DNA of 64,000 bases from Kribbella monticola (lineage in GTDB: Bacteria; Actinomycetota; Actinomycetes; Propionibacteriales; Kribbellaceae). A program made the position numbers and the translations under genes. The stretch spans positions 98,452 through 162,451 of the forward strand of contig NZ_QFXK01000036.1 in the NCBI RefSeq assembly GCF_003261635.1, written 5' to 3'. Each line of letters begins with the position of its first letter. Position 1 is the stretch's first letter. Shown in pieces: positions 26,007-34,350 of this stretch. The notes beneath the pieces are model-generated. The model was not told the DNA's origin. It saw only the letters and a list, made by a program, of their open reading frames with translations, and made no database searches.

Positions 26007-27155
26007 ATGTGGTGGTTGAGTGCACTCGGGGGGCTGATCGCGGTCGCCACCGGATTGCTGAGCCCCGGCGACGCACTGGACGTGATCGAGCGGATCGCTC
26101 CCGTGCTGGTCTTCCTGGTCGCCGTCACGGTGATCGCCGGGCTGGCCGACGCCGCCAAGGTGTTCGAGGTCGCGGCCCGCGAAGCGGCCCACCTCGGCCG
26201 GGGCAGGACCTGGCGACTTTGGCTGCTGGTGGTGGCCTTGGCCACCGCGCTGACCATCGTGCTCTCGCTCGACACCTGCGCCGTCCTGCTCACTCCGGTG
26301 GTCCTGGCGATGGCGCGGCAGCTCGACATCCCGCCCAAGCTGTTCGCCTTCACCACTGTCTGGCTGGCCGGCACGGCGTCTCTCCTCCTCCCGGTGTCGA
26401 ATCTCACGAATCTGCTCGCCCTGCACCGCTTCGACCAACTGGGCCTCGGGCTCCGCGACTACCTCGGTCTGAGCTGGCGACCGGCGATCGCCGCCATCGT
26501 CATCACCGTGGTCGTGCTGGCGCTGCTCTTCCACCGCGACCTGCGCCGGACGTACGTCGTACCGGAGACGCCCGGGCTCGACGACAAGGTGCTGTTCTGG
26601 GGGTCAGCCGGAGTCTGTATCGCGCTCGGACCGGCGTTCGTCACCGGTATCCAGGTCGCGATCCCGGCGAGTATCGGCGCGGTTGCGCTCGTCGTCCTCT
26701 TCGCCGTACGCCGACGTGGCGAACTCACCTGGGCGCTCATCCCGTGGCAACTGGTGCTCACCGTGGTCGGCCTGTTCCTCGTGGTCGGCGCACTGACCGC
26801 GCACGGACTGGAGGGCCTACTCGGGACCATCGCGGGCACCCACGGCCAGAGCCTGGCCGCCGAGCTGCGACTGGCCGGCACAGCGGCCTTCGGCGCGAAC
26901 GCGGTCGACAACCTGCCGGCGTACCTGGCGATGGAACCGGTGGCCGCGGCGAACGGCAACCGGATGATGCTGCTGCTGATCGGGGTGAACTGCGGCTGCC
27001 TGCTCACCCTCTGGGGGTCGCTGGCCACCCTGCTCTGGCGGGACCGCTGCCTCGCCGCGGGGGTGCGCATCTCCTGGTGGTCGTTCCTCTGGCGTGGTCT
27101 CGTGCTGACTCCGGTCGTCCTCGTCGGGACGGTCCTGGCGCTCAACCTCGGCTGA
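26007..27155 (+). CDS. IT-superfamily transporter, ArsB/SLC13-like
   Basis: A 382-residue membrane protein with roughly ten hydrophobic spans. Conserved ion-transporter motifs include SLDTCAVLLTPVVLAMA and LLLPVSNLTNLLALH in the first half and the inverted-repeat counterpart GTAAFGANAVDNLPAYLAM in the second. These helix-hairpin motifs resemble ArsB arsenite pumps and SLC13 anion symporters; the length is slightly short for either. The cargo cannot be stated, and no arsenic genes lie nearby. GGAGGA precedes the ATG. It is divergent from the GNAT-ligase gene. Confidence 0.8.
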   Translation: MWWLSALGGLIAVATGLLSPGDALDVIERIAPVLVFLVAVTVIAGLADAAKVFEVAAREAAHLGRGRTWRLWLLVVALATALTIVLSLDTCAVLLTPVVLAMARQLDIPPKLFAFTTVWLAGTASLLLPVSNLTNLLALHRFDQLGLGLRDYLGLSWRPAIAAIVITVVVLALLFHRDLRRTYVVPETPGLDDKVLFWGSAGVCIALGPAFVTGIQVAIPASIGAVALVVLFAVRRRGELTWALIPWQLVLTVVGLFLVVGALTAHGLEGLLGTIAGTHGQSLAAELRLAGTAAFGANAVDNLPAYLAMEPVAAANGNRMMLLLIGVNCGCLLTLWGSLATLLWRDRCLAAGVRISWWSFLWRGLVLTPVVLVGTVLALNLG

Positions 27156-27234
27156 CGGGGAAGGCGGACCGTCGGCCGAGGTCGAGGCAGCCCGCCGGCG
27201 GCGAGGCCAGCGGACCCACGGAATGGACCAGTGA

Positions 27235-27250
27235 TCGAACATGCGTTCGA
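27235..27250. promoter_or_regulatory. Perfect actinobacterial SOS box (LexA site)
   Basis: TCGAAC-ATGC-GTTCGA matches the mycobacterial-type consensus TCGAAC-N4-GTTCGA at all twelve defined positions. It lies in the 174-base gap between the transporter and AMP-ligase genes, about 80 bases before the ligase start. A GTG at 27231 opens a 20-codon frame (VIEHAFDCSPIDPPV...) through the box to TGA 27291-27293, and the opposite strand opens with ATG-TTC-GAT-CAC. No known SOS gene is attached. Confidence 0.6.
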
Positions 27251-27329
27251 CTGTAGTCCGATCGATCCCCCGGTGTCCAACCCGCGAGGATGATTGCCTC
27301 CTGCATGCGACTGGGTAATAGTGCCGTCC

Positions 27330-29039
27330 ATGAGCGAGGAACAGAGCACCTCGGACAACACCCGGGCCTTTCGCGACGCGCGGGACTTCCTGATCGCGCA
27401 CCGCGAGGACTACGAGGTCGCCTACCGCGACTTCAAGTGGCCGTCCTTCGACCGGTTCAACTGGGCCCGCGACTGGTTCGACGCGCTCGCGGTCGAGCAG
27501 CCGGACGTTGCGGCCCTCACCATCGTCGAGGAGGACGGCGAGGTGAACTCCCTGACGTACGGCGAAATGGCCGAGCGATCGCGGCAAGTCGCCGGGTGGC
27601 TCACCCAGGCCGGCCTGCTGCCGGGAGACCGGGTGCTGATCGTGCTCGGCAACACCGTGCCGCTGTGGGAGGTCATGCTCGGCTGCATCCGGGCCGGCGC
27701 GGTGATGATCCCGGCGACCACGCTGCTCACCGACGCCGACCTGGCCGACCGGATCAGCCGCGGCGGCGTACGGGCCGTTGTCACTGCCGCGTCCGATGCT
27801 CCTCGCTATCAAGGTATCGCCGATCACTGCATCCGCGTCGCCGTCGGCGGTCCTGTGGACAACTGGCTCGACTACGACGACTCACGTGGGTACGACGGGC
27901 CGGTGCCCGACGTGGACACAGCCGCCGACGACTCCCTGCTGCTCTACTTCACCTCCGGTACGACGAGTCAGCCGAAGCTGGTCGAGCACACCCAGGTGAG
28001 CTACCCGGTCGGCCACCTGTCGACCATGTACTGGATCGGCCTGCAGCCGGGCGACGTCCACCTCAACGTGTCCTCGCCGGGCTGGGCCAAGCACTCGTGG
28101 AGCAACGTGTTCGCGCCGTGGAACGCCGGCGCGACCGTCTTCCTCTACAACTACACGCGCTTCGACGCCGAGAAGATGCTCCAGGTCCTGCAGACCTACG
28201 GGGTGACGACGTTCTGTGCGCCGCCGACGGTGTGGCGGATGCTCATCCAGGCCGAACTGTCCGCGGTCGAGGTCCAGATCCGTGAGTGCATCTCGGCGGG
28301 CGAGCCGCTCAATCCCGAGGTGATCGAACAGGTCCGCGCTGCCTGGGGCATTACCATCCGCGACGGCTACGGCCAGACCGAGACCACCGCCCAGATCGGC
28401 AACCCGCCCGGCCAGCCGGTGAAGCCCGGCTCGATGGGACGCCCGCTGCCGGGGTACTCGATCGCGCTGGTCGACCCGGCCACCGACGAGGTCGGCGACG
28501 ACGGCGAGATCTGTATCGAACTCGCTCCCCCGCCGGTGCCGCTGATGCGCGGCTACCGCGACGCCAAGGACCTGACCGACGAGGCGATGCGCGGTGGCTA
28601 CTACCACACCGGTGACGTCGCGAGCCGGGACGAGGACGGCTACATCACGTACGTCGGGCGGTCGGACGACGTGTTCAAGGCCAGCGACTACCGGATCTCG
28701 CCGTTCGAGCTGGAGTCCGTGCTGATCGAGCACCCGGCCGTCGCCGAAGCAGCGGTCGTCCCGTCGCCTGATCCCGTGCGACTCGCGGTGCCGAAGGCGT
28801 ACGTCGTACTGGTTGCCGGGCGCGAGCCGTCGCGGGAGCTGGCGGCGGAGATTCTGCAGTACTGCCGCGACCACCTCGCGCCGTACAAGCGGATCCGGCG
28901 GATCGAGTTCGCCGAGTTGCCGAAGACGATCTCGGGCAAGATCCGCCGCGTCGAACTGCGCGCGGACGAGGCGGCCAAGGTCGACAGCGGCGAGTCCACC
29001 CAGTACGCCTTTGACGAAGCCGACTTCCGCGACGCCTGA
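27330..29039 (+). CDS. AMP-forming acyl-CoA synthetase (acetyl/medium-chain type)
   Basis: A 569-residue adenylate-forming ligase of the acetyl-CoA/medium-chain acyl-CoA synthetase group. ATP motifs are LLYFTSGTTSQPKLVEHT (about residue 205) and GYGQTETT; the hinge region is YHTGDVASRDEDGYITYVGRSDDVFKASDYRISPFELE and the catalytic lysine lies in PKTISGKIRRVELR near the C-terminus. It activates a carboxylic acid to acyl-AMP and then acyl-CoA. The start at 27330 matches the usual ~35-residue lead-in before FKWPSFDRFNWARDWFD. The SGKI lysine is the site acetylated by Pat enzymes in this family, and a Pat-like gene lies 1.4 kb away. Confidence 0.9.
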   Translation: MSEEQSTSDNTRAFRDARDFLIAHREDYEVAYRDFKWPSFDRFNWARDWFDALAVEQPDVAALTIVEEDGEVNSLTYGEMAERSRQVAGWLTQAGLLPGDRVLIVLGNTVPLWEVMLGCIRAGAVMIPATTLLTDADLADRISRGGVRAVVTAASDAPRYQGIADHCIRVAVGGPVDNWLDYDDSRGYDGPVPDVDTAADDSLLLYFTSGTTSQPKLVEHTQVSYPVGHLSTMYWIGLQPGDVHLNVSSPGWAKHSWSNVFAPWNAGATVFLYNYTRFDAEKMLQVLQTYGVTTFCAPPTVWRMLIQAELSAVEVQIRECISAGEPLNPEVIEQVRAAWGITIRDGYGQTETTAQIGNPPGQPVKPGSMGRPLPGYSIALVDPATDEVGDDGEICIELAPPPVPLMRGYRDAKDLTDEAMRGGYYHTGDVASRDEDGYITYVGRSDDVFKASDYRISPFELESVLIEHPAVAEAAVVPSPDPVRLAVPKAYVVLVAGREPSRELAAEILQYCRDHLAPYKRIRRIEFAELPKTISGKIRRVELRADEAAKVDSGESTQYAFDEADFRDA

Positions 29040-29082
29040 GGAGATCCGCTGCCGGACGCGGTGAGCGTGCTGCAATAGGCGG

Positions 29083-29850
29083 ATGTCGCACGACACCGGA
29101 CTGGGAATCGCGGCGGTCGTAGTACTGCCACTGCTGGTCGCCATCGCTGTCGTGGGATCGCGGCTGGCTTCGCTGCGGCACGACAAGGGCATCGTCACCG
29201 CGGCCCTGCGCGCCCTGGTTCAACTGGCCCTCGTCGGGGCGCTGGTCGGCTTCGCGCTGAAGTCGATCTGGGGCACGCTCGCCTTCATCCTGATGATGAT
29301 GACCATCGCAACCATCACCAGCGCGCGCCGCATCCGGCATGTCGCGGTGGTGCCGGGTCAGTACGCGTACTGCGCGGCCGCGATCGGCGGCGGGGCGGCT
29401 GTGGTGCTGCTGCTCCTGGTGCTGCCTGGCGTGGTGCCGCGCAACCCGGGGAGCATCCTGCCGATGGGCGGCATCGTCGTCGGTGGTGCGATGAACGCGA
29501 CCACGCTCGCCGGGCGACGGCTGTTGGCGGAGTACGGCGGGCGGTTCGGCGAGTTCGAGGCTGGGTTGTCGATCGGGCTTTTGCAGCCGGATGCGTTCAA
29601 GCTGGTCGCGGGGCCGGTGGCTGGGGATGCGCTGCTGCCGGCGCTCGACCAGACGCGGACGGTCGGGCTCGTGACGTTGCCGGGAGCCTTTGTCGGCATG
29701 GTGCTCGGTGGAGCGTCCCCGACGGCGGCGGCTGCGCTGCAACTCGTCGTACTGATCGGTCTGCTCGCCGCGGGGTCGATCGCCATCCTGGTGACCACGG
29801 AGCTCCTGGCGCGCTCGTCGTTGCCCGACGGGCGTACCGTTTCCTCATGA
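29083..29850 (+). CDS. UPF0014 family ABC permease (FetB-like)
   Basis: The 255-residue membrane protein has about seven spans and the family core RALVQLALVGALVGFAL, SARRIRHVAVVPG, PMGGIVVGGAMNATTLAGRRL and LPGAFVGMVLGGASPTAAAALQLVVLIG. In E. coli the homologue FetB works with the ATPase FetA in iron export. No ATPase partner is encoded beside it here, so the partner must be elsewhere or it acts differently. It is followed with a four-base overlap by the DUF2630 gene. Confidence 0.87.
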   Translation: MSHDTGLGIAAVVVLPLLVAIAVVGSRLASLRHDKGIVTAALRALVQLALVGALVGFALKSIWGTLAFILMMMTIATITSARRIRHVAVVPGQYAYCAAAIGGGAAVVLLLLVLPGVVPRNPGSILPMGGIVVGGAMNATTLAGRRLLAEYGGRFGEFEAGLSIGLLQPDAFKLVAGPVAGDALLPALDQTRTVGLVTLPGAFVGMVLGGASPTAAAALQLVVLIGLLAAGSIAILVTTELLARSSLPDGRTVSS

Positions 29851-30095
29851 GCGACGACAAGAGCCTCTTCAGCCGAATCGACGAACTCGTTGCCGAAGAG
29901 CACGAACTCCGTACCAAGCACGCCGCCGGCCAGGTCGCCGACGACGAAGAGAAGGCGCGCCTGCAAAAGCTCGAGGTCGAACTCGACCAGTGCTGGGACC
30001 TCCTCCGCCAGCGCCGCGCCAAGCGCGAGTTCGGCGACGACCCCGAGACGGCACAGCCCCGCTCGGCGGATGTCGTCGAGGGTTATCTGAACTGA
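29847..30095 (+). CDS. DUF2630 family small protein
   Basis: An 82-residue acidic, helical, cytoplasmic protein with the family pattern IDELVAEEHELR, KLEVELDQCWDLLRQRRAKREFG and a C-terminal EGYLN. The heptad-like spacing of leucines suggests a coiled coil, and no catalytic residues are evident. Function is unknown. The ATG overlaps the stop of the permease gene (ATGA), so translation is coupled. Confidence 0.85.
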   Translation: MSDDKSLFSRIDELVAEEHELRTKHAAGQVADDEEKARLQKLEVELDQCWDLLRQRRAKREFGDDPETAQPRSADVVEGYLN

Positions 30096-30137
30096 CCTGA
30101 CCGTACGACGCACCCTTTCGCGTCTCCTCGGTCACGG

Positions 30138-30210
30138 CTCGGACAACGTTCGGGCGCACGGTGCTCACATTCTCGTCTGCTGTGCCGTCGTAGCGGTGAC
30201 GTTGTCCGAG
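30138..30210. repeat. Long-range perfect inverted repeat in the VOC gene leader
   Basis: CTCGGACAACGT (30138-30149) and ACGTTGTCCGAG (30199-30210) are perfect inverse copies separated by 49 bases. The second arm ends 16 bases before the VOC start at 30227. It may form a leader-RNA structure or be a pair of operator half-sites. Confidence 0.45.
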
Positions 30211-30226
30211 TGGCTGGAGGAAGCAG

Positions 30227-30682
30227 ATGGAATCGTCCGCGATTGTGCGTGGCTTTGCGTTGCACCTTGTTGTTGATGATGTGGAAGGCAGCATCGGCTG
30301 GTATCGGGAGGCGCTGGGGGCGACCGTGACGCGGGTTCTTCGGATGCCTGGCGGTGCGATCGCCACCGCCGAGCTGGACGTGCACGGGCTGGCCGTCGCC
30401 ATGGCGGCGCCTGTGCCTGGCACCAAGCTCAGCACTCCGTCGGCGTCCGGTACGTCGGTGGCCGCTTATCGGCTGGTGGTTGCGGATGCCGACGAGGCGA
30501 TGCGGCAGGCCGTTGCCGCCGGGGCGACGGTCAGTGCTGAGATCCAGGACGCGTTCTGGGGTGTTCGTACCGGCGAGGTGCTCGACCCGTCCGGGCATCG
30601 GTGGGCGTTCGATCAGCAGTTGCGCGACGTGCCGACCGAGGAGATCGAGCAGCGGCTCGCCGAGCTTGTCGCAGGAAGCTGA
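30227..30682 (+). CDS. VOC family protein
   Basis: A 151-residue glyoxalase-fold protein with FALHLVVDDVEGSIGWYREALGA at the start, YRLVVADADEAMRQAVAAGATV in the second half and the terminal metal-site phrase VLDPSGHRWAFDQ. A YnfE/PhnB-like subgroup is likely from the C-terminal sequence RDVPTEEIEQRL, which resembles PhnB-type proteins of unknown substrate. GGAGGA lies before the ATG. It stands alone on this strand after a structured 131-base gap and its end nearly touches the convergent PPOX gene. Confidence 0.85.
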   Translation: MESSAIVRGFALHLVVDDVEGSIGWYREALGATVTRVLRMPGGAIATAELDVHGLAVAMAAPVPGTKLSTPSASGTSVAAYRLVVADADEAMRQAVAAGATVSAEIQDAFWGVRTGEVLDPSGHRWAFDQQLRDVPTEEIEQRLAELVAGS

Positions 30683-30685
30683 TCG

Positions 30686-31108
30686 TCAGAAGCCGCGGAG
30701 TTTGTCCGGGGTGATGCGGATGAGGACCGAATAGCTCTTGTGGAACTCGTCCGCTGACATGCCGAGGCCGGCGATGTGTTCGGCGTACTTCGTGGTGTAG
30801 GCGGCTCGTTCCTCATCCGTGAAGCCGGCTTCGTCGATCGCCGCCGAGCCGGTGAGTACGCCGACCTCGCCGCCGTGGAAGGTGGCGTTGAAGTTCGTGG
30901 AGACGCGGTCGCCGCGGCCGAGGTTGCGGAGCTTCGCCGTCCTCGGCTGGCTGGCGATCAGCAGTTGGCCGCCGGTCCACAGGAACCACACCGGCGTGGG
31001 CGCCGGCGTACCGGACGGGGCGACCGTGGTCAGCCAGATCACCAACTCGTCGTCGAGCTGACGAGCGACGCGTGCGCCGAAAGGGGTGCTGGTGTCGATC
31101 GAGAACAT
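30686..31108 (-). CDS. PPOX-class F420-dependent oxidoreductase (TIGR03667 type)
   Basis: The 140-residue split-barrel flavin-fold protein belongs to the pyridoxamine-oxidase-like group that uses F420 in actinobacteria. Segments include VIWLTTVAPSGTPAPTPVWFLWTGGQLLIASQPRTAKLRNLGRGDRV and YSVLIRITPDKLRGF. Hydride transfer to an unknown organic substrate is expected; use of F420 rather than FMN is taken from the subgroup, not shown by the sequence. It lies 24 bases after the CoA-binding protein gene on the same strand, so co-transcription is possible. Confidence 0.83.
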   Translation of the reverse strand: MFSIDTSTPFGARVARQLDDELVIWLTTVAPSGTPAPTPVWFLWTGGQLLIASQPRTAKLRNLGRGDRVSTNFNATFHGGEVGVLTGSAAIDEAGFTDEERAAYTTKYAEHIAGLGMSADEFHKSYSVLIRITPDKLRGF

Positions 31109-31132
31109 CGGAGATGACCTTCCGTCAGCGGC

Positions 31133-31546
31133 TCAGGACGGACCCAGGCGTCCCCACTCGATCGCCGGGCAGCGGTCCATCACCATCGTCAAACCTGCTG
31201 CCGTCGTTCGGGTGTAGGCGTCCGGATCCATGACACCCAACTGGAACCACACCGCCCGCGCGTTGATTCCGACCGCCTCGTCCGCGATCGCGCCGGCCAG
31301 CTCGGACCGGACGAACACGTCGACACAGTCCACCTCGAACGGGATCTCCGCCAGCGACGCGTACCCCGGCTCGCCGTGCACCGTCTCGGCCGACGGATGC
31401 ACCGGCACGATGCGTTTCCCGTGTCCCTGCAGGAACCGCGCCACGCCGTACGCCGCCCGGCTGGTGTTGTTCGACAGCCCCACCACGGCCCACGTCTGGC
31501 AGTCGGCGAGGATCTTGCGGATGTCACTCTCATCGGCCCATGCCAT
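31133..31546 (-). CDS. CoA-binding domain protein (YccU-like)
   Basis: A 137-residue single-domain Rossmann protein with the nucleotide loop WAVVGLSNNTSRAAYGVARFL, a central IVPVHPSAETVHGEPGYASLAEIP and the ligand end RAVWFQLGVMDPDAYTRTTAAGLTMVMDRCPAIEW. Homologues bind CoA in structures but have no settled function. It is preceded on the same strand by the two-component genes with a 26-base gap. Confidence 0.85.
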   Translation of the reverse strand: MAWADESDIRKILADCQTWAVVGLSNNTSRAAYGVARFLQGHGKRIVPVHPSAETVHGEPGYASLAEIPFEVDCVDVFVRSELAGAIADEAVGINARAVWFQLGVMDPDAYTRTTAAGLTMVMDRCPAIEWGRLGPS

Positions 31547-31572
31547 GCGGCCATCCTCCCTCAGCAGCCAAA

Positions 31573-32226
31573 TCAGCCGCGCAGATAGGTGAGCACAGCC
31601 GACACCCGGCGATCGCGGCCGTCGTCCAGGTGCAGCTTGGCGAAGATGTTGCCGACGTGTTTGCGGACCGCCGCCTCGCTCACCACCAACTGCTCGGCGA
31701 TCGACGAGTTCACCCGCCCCTCCGCCATCAACGCGAGCACCTCCAGCTCACGCGGCGTCAGCGCCGCCAGCGGCCCGTCGTCCCGTCGCCGCGCGAGCAA
31801 CTGGCGAACCACCTCGGGATCGACCACAGTGCCGCCGTCGGCGACCCGATCCAGCGAGGCCAGGAACTCGGTCACATGACCGACCCGGTCCTTCAGCAGG
31901 TACCCGATCCCGCCGGTCGTCGACTCCAGCAACGACGACAGGTACGCGTCCGCGACGTACTGCGAAAGCACCAGGATCCCGATGCCGGGCAGCTCGGCCC
32001 GGATCGCCGCGGCCGCGCGCAGACCCTCGTCGCTGTGCCCGGGCGGCATCCGTACGTCGGTGATCACCAGGTCGGGCGGCTCCTTGCGGACCACGGCCAG
32101 CAAGGTGTCCGCGTCACCCACCGCATCCCGTACTTCGTGGCCGGCGCGATCCAGGATGCTCGCCAGCCCCTCCCGCAACAGCAGCGAATCCTCAGCCAGG
32201 ACGATGCTCAGTCGTCGAGCCGGCAC
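31573..32226 (-). CDS. NarL/LuxR family response regulator
   Basis: A 217-residue response regulator. The receiver has acidic residues AED (11-13), phospho-acceptor Asp57 in VITDVRMP and a conserved lysine in LLKDRVG. The LuxR-type helix-turn-helix (about 150-205) reads LTPRELEVLALMAEGRVNSSIAEQLVVSEAAVRKHVGNIFAKL. It pairs with the kinase encoded immediately upstream, whose end its start overlaps by 19 bases. A perfect palindrome in the promoter region of the kinase gene and divergent transporter is the candidate binding site. Confidence 0.92.
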   Translation of the reverse strand: MPARRLSIVLAEDSLLLREGLASILDRAGHEVRDAVGDADTLLAVVRKEPPDLVITDVRMPPGHSDEGLRAAAAIRAELPGIGILVLSQYVADAYLSSLLESTTGGIGYLLKDRVGHVTEFLASLDRVADGGTVVDPEVVRQLLARRRDDGPLAALTPRELEVLALMAEGRVNSSIAEQLVVSEAAVRKHVGNIFAKLHLDDGRDRRVSAVLTYLRG

Positions 32227-33473
32227 GGGGTCTCCATCCTCAATCGGGTCGGCCCACCGGGTGGGCTGGTCAGGTCGAGTGTGCCTCCCAACGCGTCCAG
32301 CCTGGTCACCAGCCCCGTGAGTCCGGTCCCACCCGTGGGATCCGCGCCGCCGATGCCGTCGTCGGCGATCGTGACGACCAGTTGGTCGTCCACGATCCAG
32401 CCGTCCACCTCACACCGGCTCGCCTGCGCATGTTTCGCCACATTGCCGAGTGCCTCACTGACGACGAAGTACGCCGCGGCTTCGATCGGCGGGGGCAATC
32501 GCCGCGGCAGTTCCATCCGAACGGTCACCGGCATCGGACTGCGATCGGCAACCTCCCGTACCGCGGCCTCCAGCCCGTGGTCGATGAGTACCCGCGGATG
32601 AATGCCCCGCACCGCCTCCCGCAGATCAGCCAGCGCGGCCTCGGCCTCGCCATGCGCCTTCACCACCAACCGGCGCCCCTCCCCCTCGGGCAGGTCGAGT
32701 TCGGCCAGGCCGAGCGTCATCGTCAGACCGACCAGCCGCTGCTGTACGCCGTCATGCAGGTGCCGCTCGATCCTGGCCCGCTCGGTCTCGAACGCGTCGA
32801 CGAGATCCAGCCGGGACCGACGCAGATCGGCGAGGTTGCGACGGAGTTCGTCCTCGCGCGGGCCGAGCATCACCTTGGCGAGTTCGGCCTGCCCTGCGGC
32901 GAGCCAGCCGAGCAGATACGAGCTGACCGTGTACCAGATCGGTCCGAACAGGACCAGGAACAGCAGCCCCTCCCAGAAGGTGGTCAGCGTCCACGGGCCC
33001 ATGCCGATCTCGTCGTCGTCCGCGATGAACGGCGCCACCAAGGTGATGGCCAGCACCGCCAGGCTCACACCGGCGAACAGTGCGTTCAGCGGCCAGAGGA
33101 AAACGCCGAACAGGAACCCGTAGCCGAGAGCCCGGACCGAGGCCTGCTCGCGGCGCCGGAACCGCAGCCGCTCGCGCAGTCCCGTCGACTGGGGCACCTG
33201 CGCATGCGGGGTACTGATCCCGGCCGGCATCATCAACCGGGCTCGATAGCGCTCCATGATGCCGATCAGCACTCCGAGGAGCGGGAACGCCGTCAGCAGC
33301 AGTACGCCGACCAGAATCGGGCTCAGTAATGCACTGACTGCCGCGGCACCGATCAGCACGCAGATCGTGGCAGCACCCGCCGGGACCGAGCTCAGCAAGT
33401 AGGCATAGCTGCGCCAGGGCCAGGAGGAGACGAGGTACCGCCTCGAAGTGAGCGCTGCCCAGGCCGTGTTCAT
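32208..33473 (-). CDS. Sensor histidine kinase (HisKA_3, LiaS/DesK-like)
   Basis: A 421-residue kinase with two or more membrane-span pairs in the first ~200 residues, which form the putative sensor of this actinobacterial class. HisKA_3 has the phospho-accepting His in ERARIERHLHDGVQQRLVGLTM (about residue 240), and the ATPase domain has ALGNVAKHAQAS and VTIADDGIGG. It senses an unknown membrane or envelope signal and phosphorylates the NarL-type regulator. Both genes diverge from an ABC/FtsX exporter, an arrangement often used against membrane-active compounds. Confidence 0.92.
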   Translation of the reverse strand: MNTAWAALTSRRYLVSSWPWRSYAYLLSSVPAGAATICVLIGAAAVSALLSPILVGVLLLTAFPLLGVLIGIMERYRARLMMPAGISTPHAQVPQSTGLRERLRFRRREQASVRALGYGFLFGVFLWPLNALFAGVSLAVLAITLVAPFIADDDEIGMGPWTLTTFWEGLLFLVLFGPIWYTVSSYLLGWLAAGQAELAKVMLGPREDELRRNLADLRRSRLDLVDAFETERARIERHLHDGVQQRLVGLTMTLGLAELDLPEGEGRRLVVKAHGEAEAALADLREAVRGIHPRVLIDHGLEAAVREVADRSPMPVTVRMELPRRLPPPIEAAAYFVVSEALGNVAKHAQASRCEVDGWIVDDQLVVTIADDGIGGADPTGGTGLTGLVTRLDALGGTLDLTSPPGGPTRLRMETPCRLDD

Positions 33474-33505
33474 TTCCCCAACCCTAGGGCCGCAACGGGC
33501 TTCAG

Positions 33506-33529
33506 CGCGGTAGCGTGCGCGCTACCGCG
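33506..33529. promoter_or_regulatory. Perfect 10-bp-arm palindrome between kinase and exporter genes
   Basis: CGCGGTAGCG (33506-33515) and CGCTACCGCG (33520-33529) are perfect inverse copies around TGCG. The site is 33 bases upstream of the kinase gene start and 54 bases upstream of the ATPase start, in the only spacer between the divergent units. It is the best candidate operator for the NarL-type regulator. A short hairpin role is possible but it does not lie at a gene end. Confidence 0.55.
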
Positions 33530-33582
33530 GTACTCCTCTGTAGACCAGGGTGAAACCACGTGCTGGGCGGTTGGCTGGAACC

Positions 33583-34350
33583 ATGACCAGCACCGCGCCG
33601 ACGCGCCATCCCGTCGTACCTAGTGACCCGCCTGCCCTGCTGCTCGACGGGATCACCAAGACCTACGAGTCCAAGGCTGGGGCTGTCCAAGCCCTGCGGG
33701 GCGTGACGTATCACTTCCAGCAGGGATCGTTCACCGCCGTGATGGGACCGTCGGGCTCGGGGAAATCCACCTTGCTGCAGTGCGCGGCAGGGCTGGATCA
33801 GCCGACCGCCGGAACGGTACTGCTCGGCGGCACCAGGCTGCAGGGACTCGGCGAGGTCGAGCTGACCAAGTTGCGCCGCAAGCAGATGGGTTTCGTCTTC
33901 CAGGCATACAACCTGTTGCCTTCGCTGACCGTCTTCGACAATGTCGCACTCCCCCTACGGCTGACCGGAATCCGGCCTCGCCGCCAGGATGTCCTGGCAG
34001 TCCTGGACCAGGTCGGCCTGGCGGACAAAGCCAAACGGCGCCCCGCCGAACTGTCCGGTGGCCAGCAGCAGCGGGTCGCCATCGCGCGTGCACTGATCAC
34101 CAGGCCGGCGGTGTTCTTCGCCGACGAGCCGACCGGTGCGCTGGACAGCAAGACCAGCCGGCAGATCCTCAGCTTGTTGCGCGAGGCAACCGATCGCGCG
34201 GGACAGACGGTAGTCATGGTCACCCACGACCCGGTCGCCGCGGCGTACGCGTCGCGCGTGCTGTTCCTGTCCGACGGACTGGTCGCAGGCTCTCTCGACA
34301 ACGGCAGCCCGGCCCAGATCGCGGCCGCGATGAGCGACCTGGAGCGCTGA
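33583..34350 (+). CDS. ABC transporter ATP-binding protein (MacB type)
   Basis: The 255-residue ATPase has Walker A GPSGSGKST (about residue 57), Q-loop FQAYNLLP, signature LSGGQQQRVAIARAL, Walker B VFFADEPTGALDS and H-loop VMVTHDP. It drives the FtsX-like permease encoded downstream, whose start shares a base with this stop (TGATG). Divergent position from the two-component genes suggests control by that system. Export of, or protection from, a cell-envelope-active compound is the usual role for such sets and is inferred here. Confidence 0.92.
   Translation: MTSTAPTRHPVVPSDPPALLLDGITKTYESKAGAVQALRGVTYHFQQGSFTAVMGPSGSGKSTLLQCAAGLDQPTAGTVLLGGTRLQGLGEVELTKLRRKQMGFVFQAYNLLPSLTVFDNVALPLRLTGIRPRRQDVLAVLDQVGLADKAKRRPAELSGGQQQRVAIARALITRPAVFFADEPTGALDSKTSRQILSLLREATDRAGQTVVMVTHDPVAAAYASRVLFLSDGLVAGSLDNGSPAQIAAAMSDLER

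Noticed and set aside
24128..27256. 1042-residue frame opposite the GNAT-ligase and through the transporter gene
   Set aside because: Arg/Gly/His-rich composition, no motifs, and two real genes cover it in other frames.
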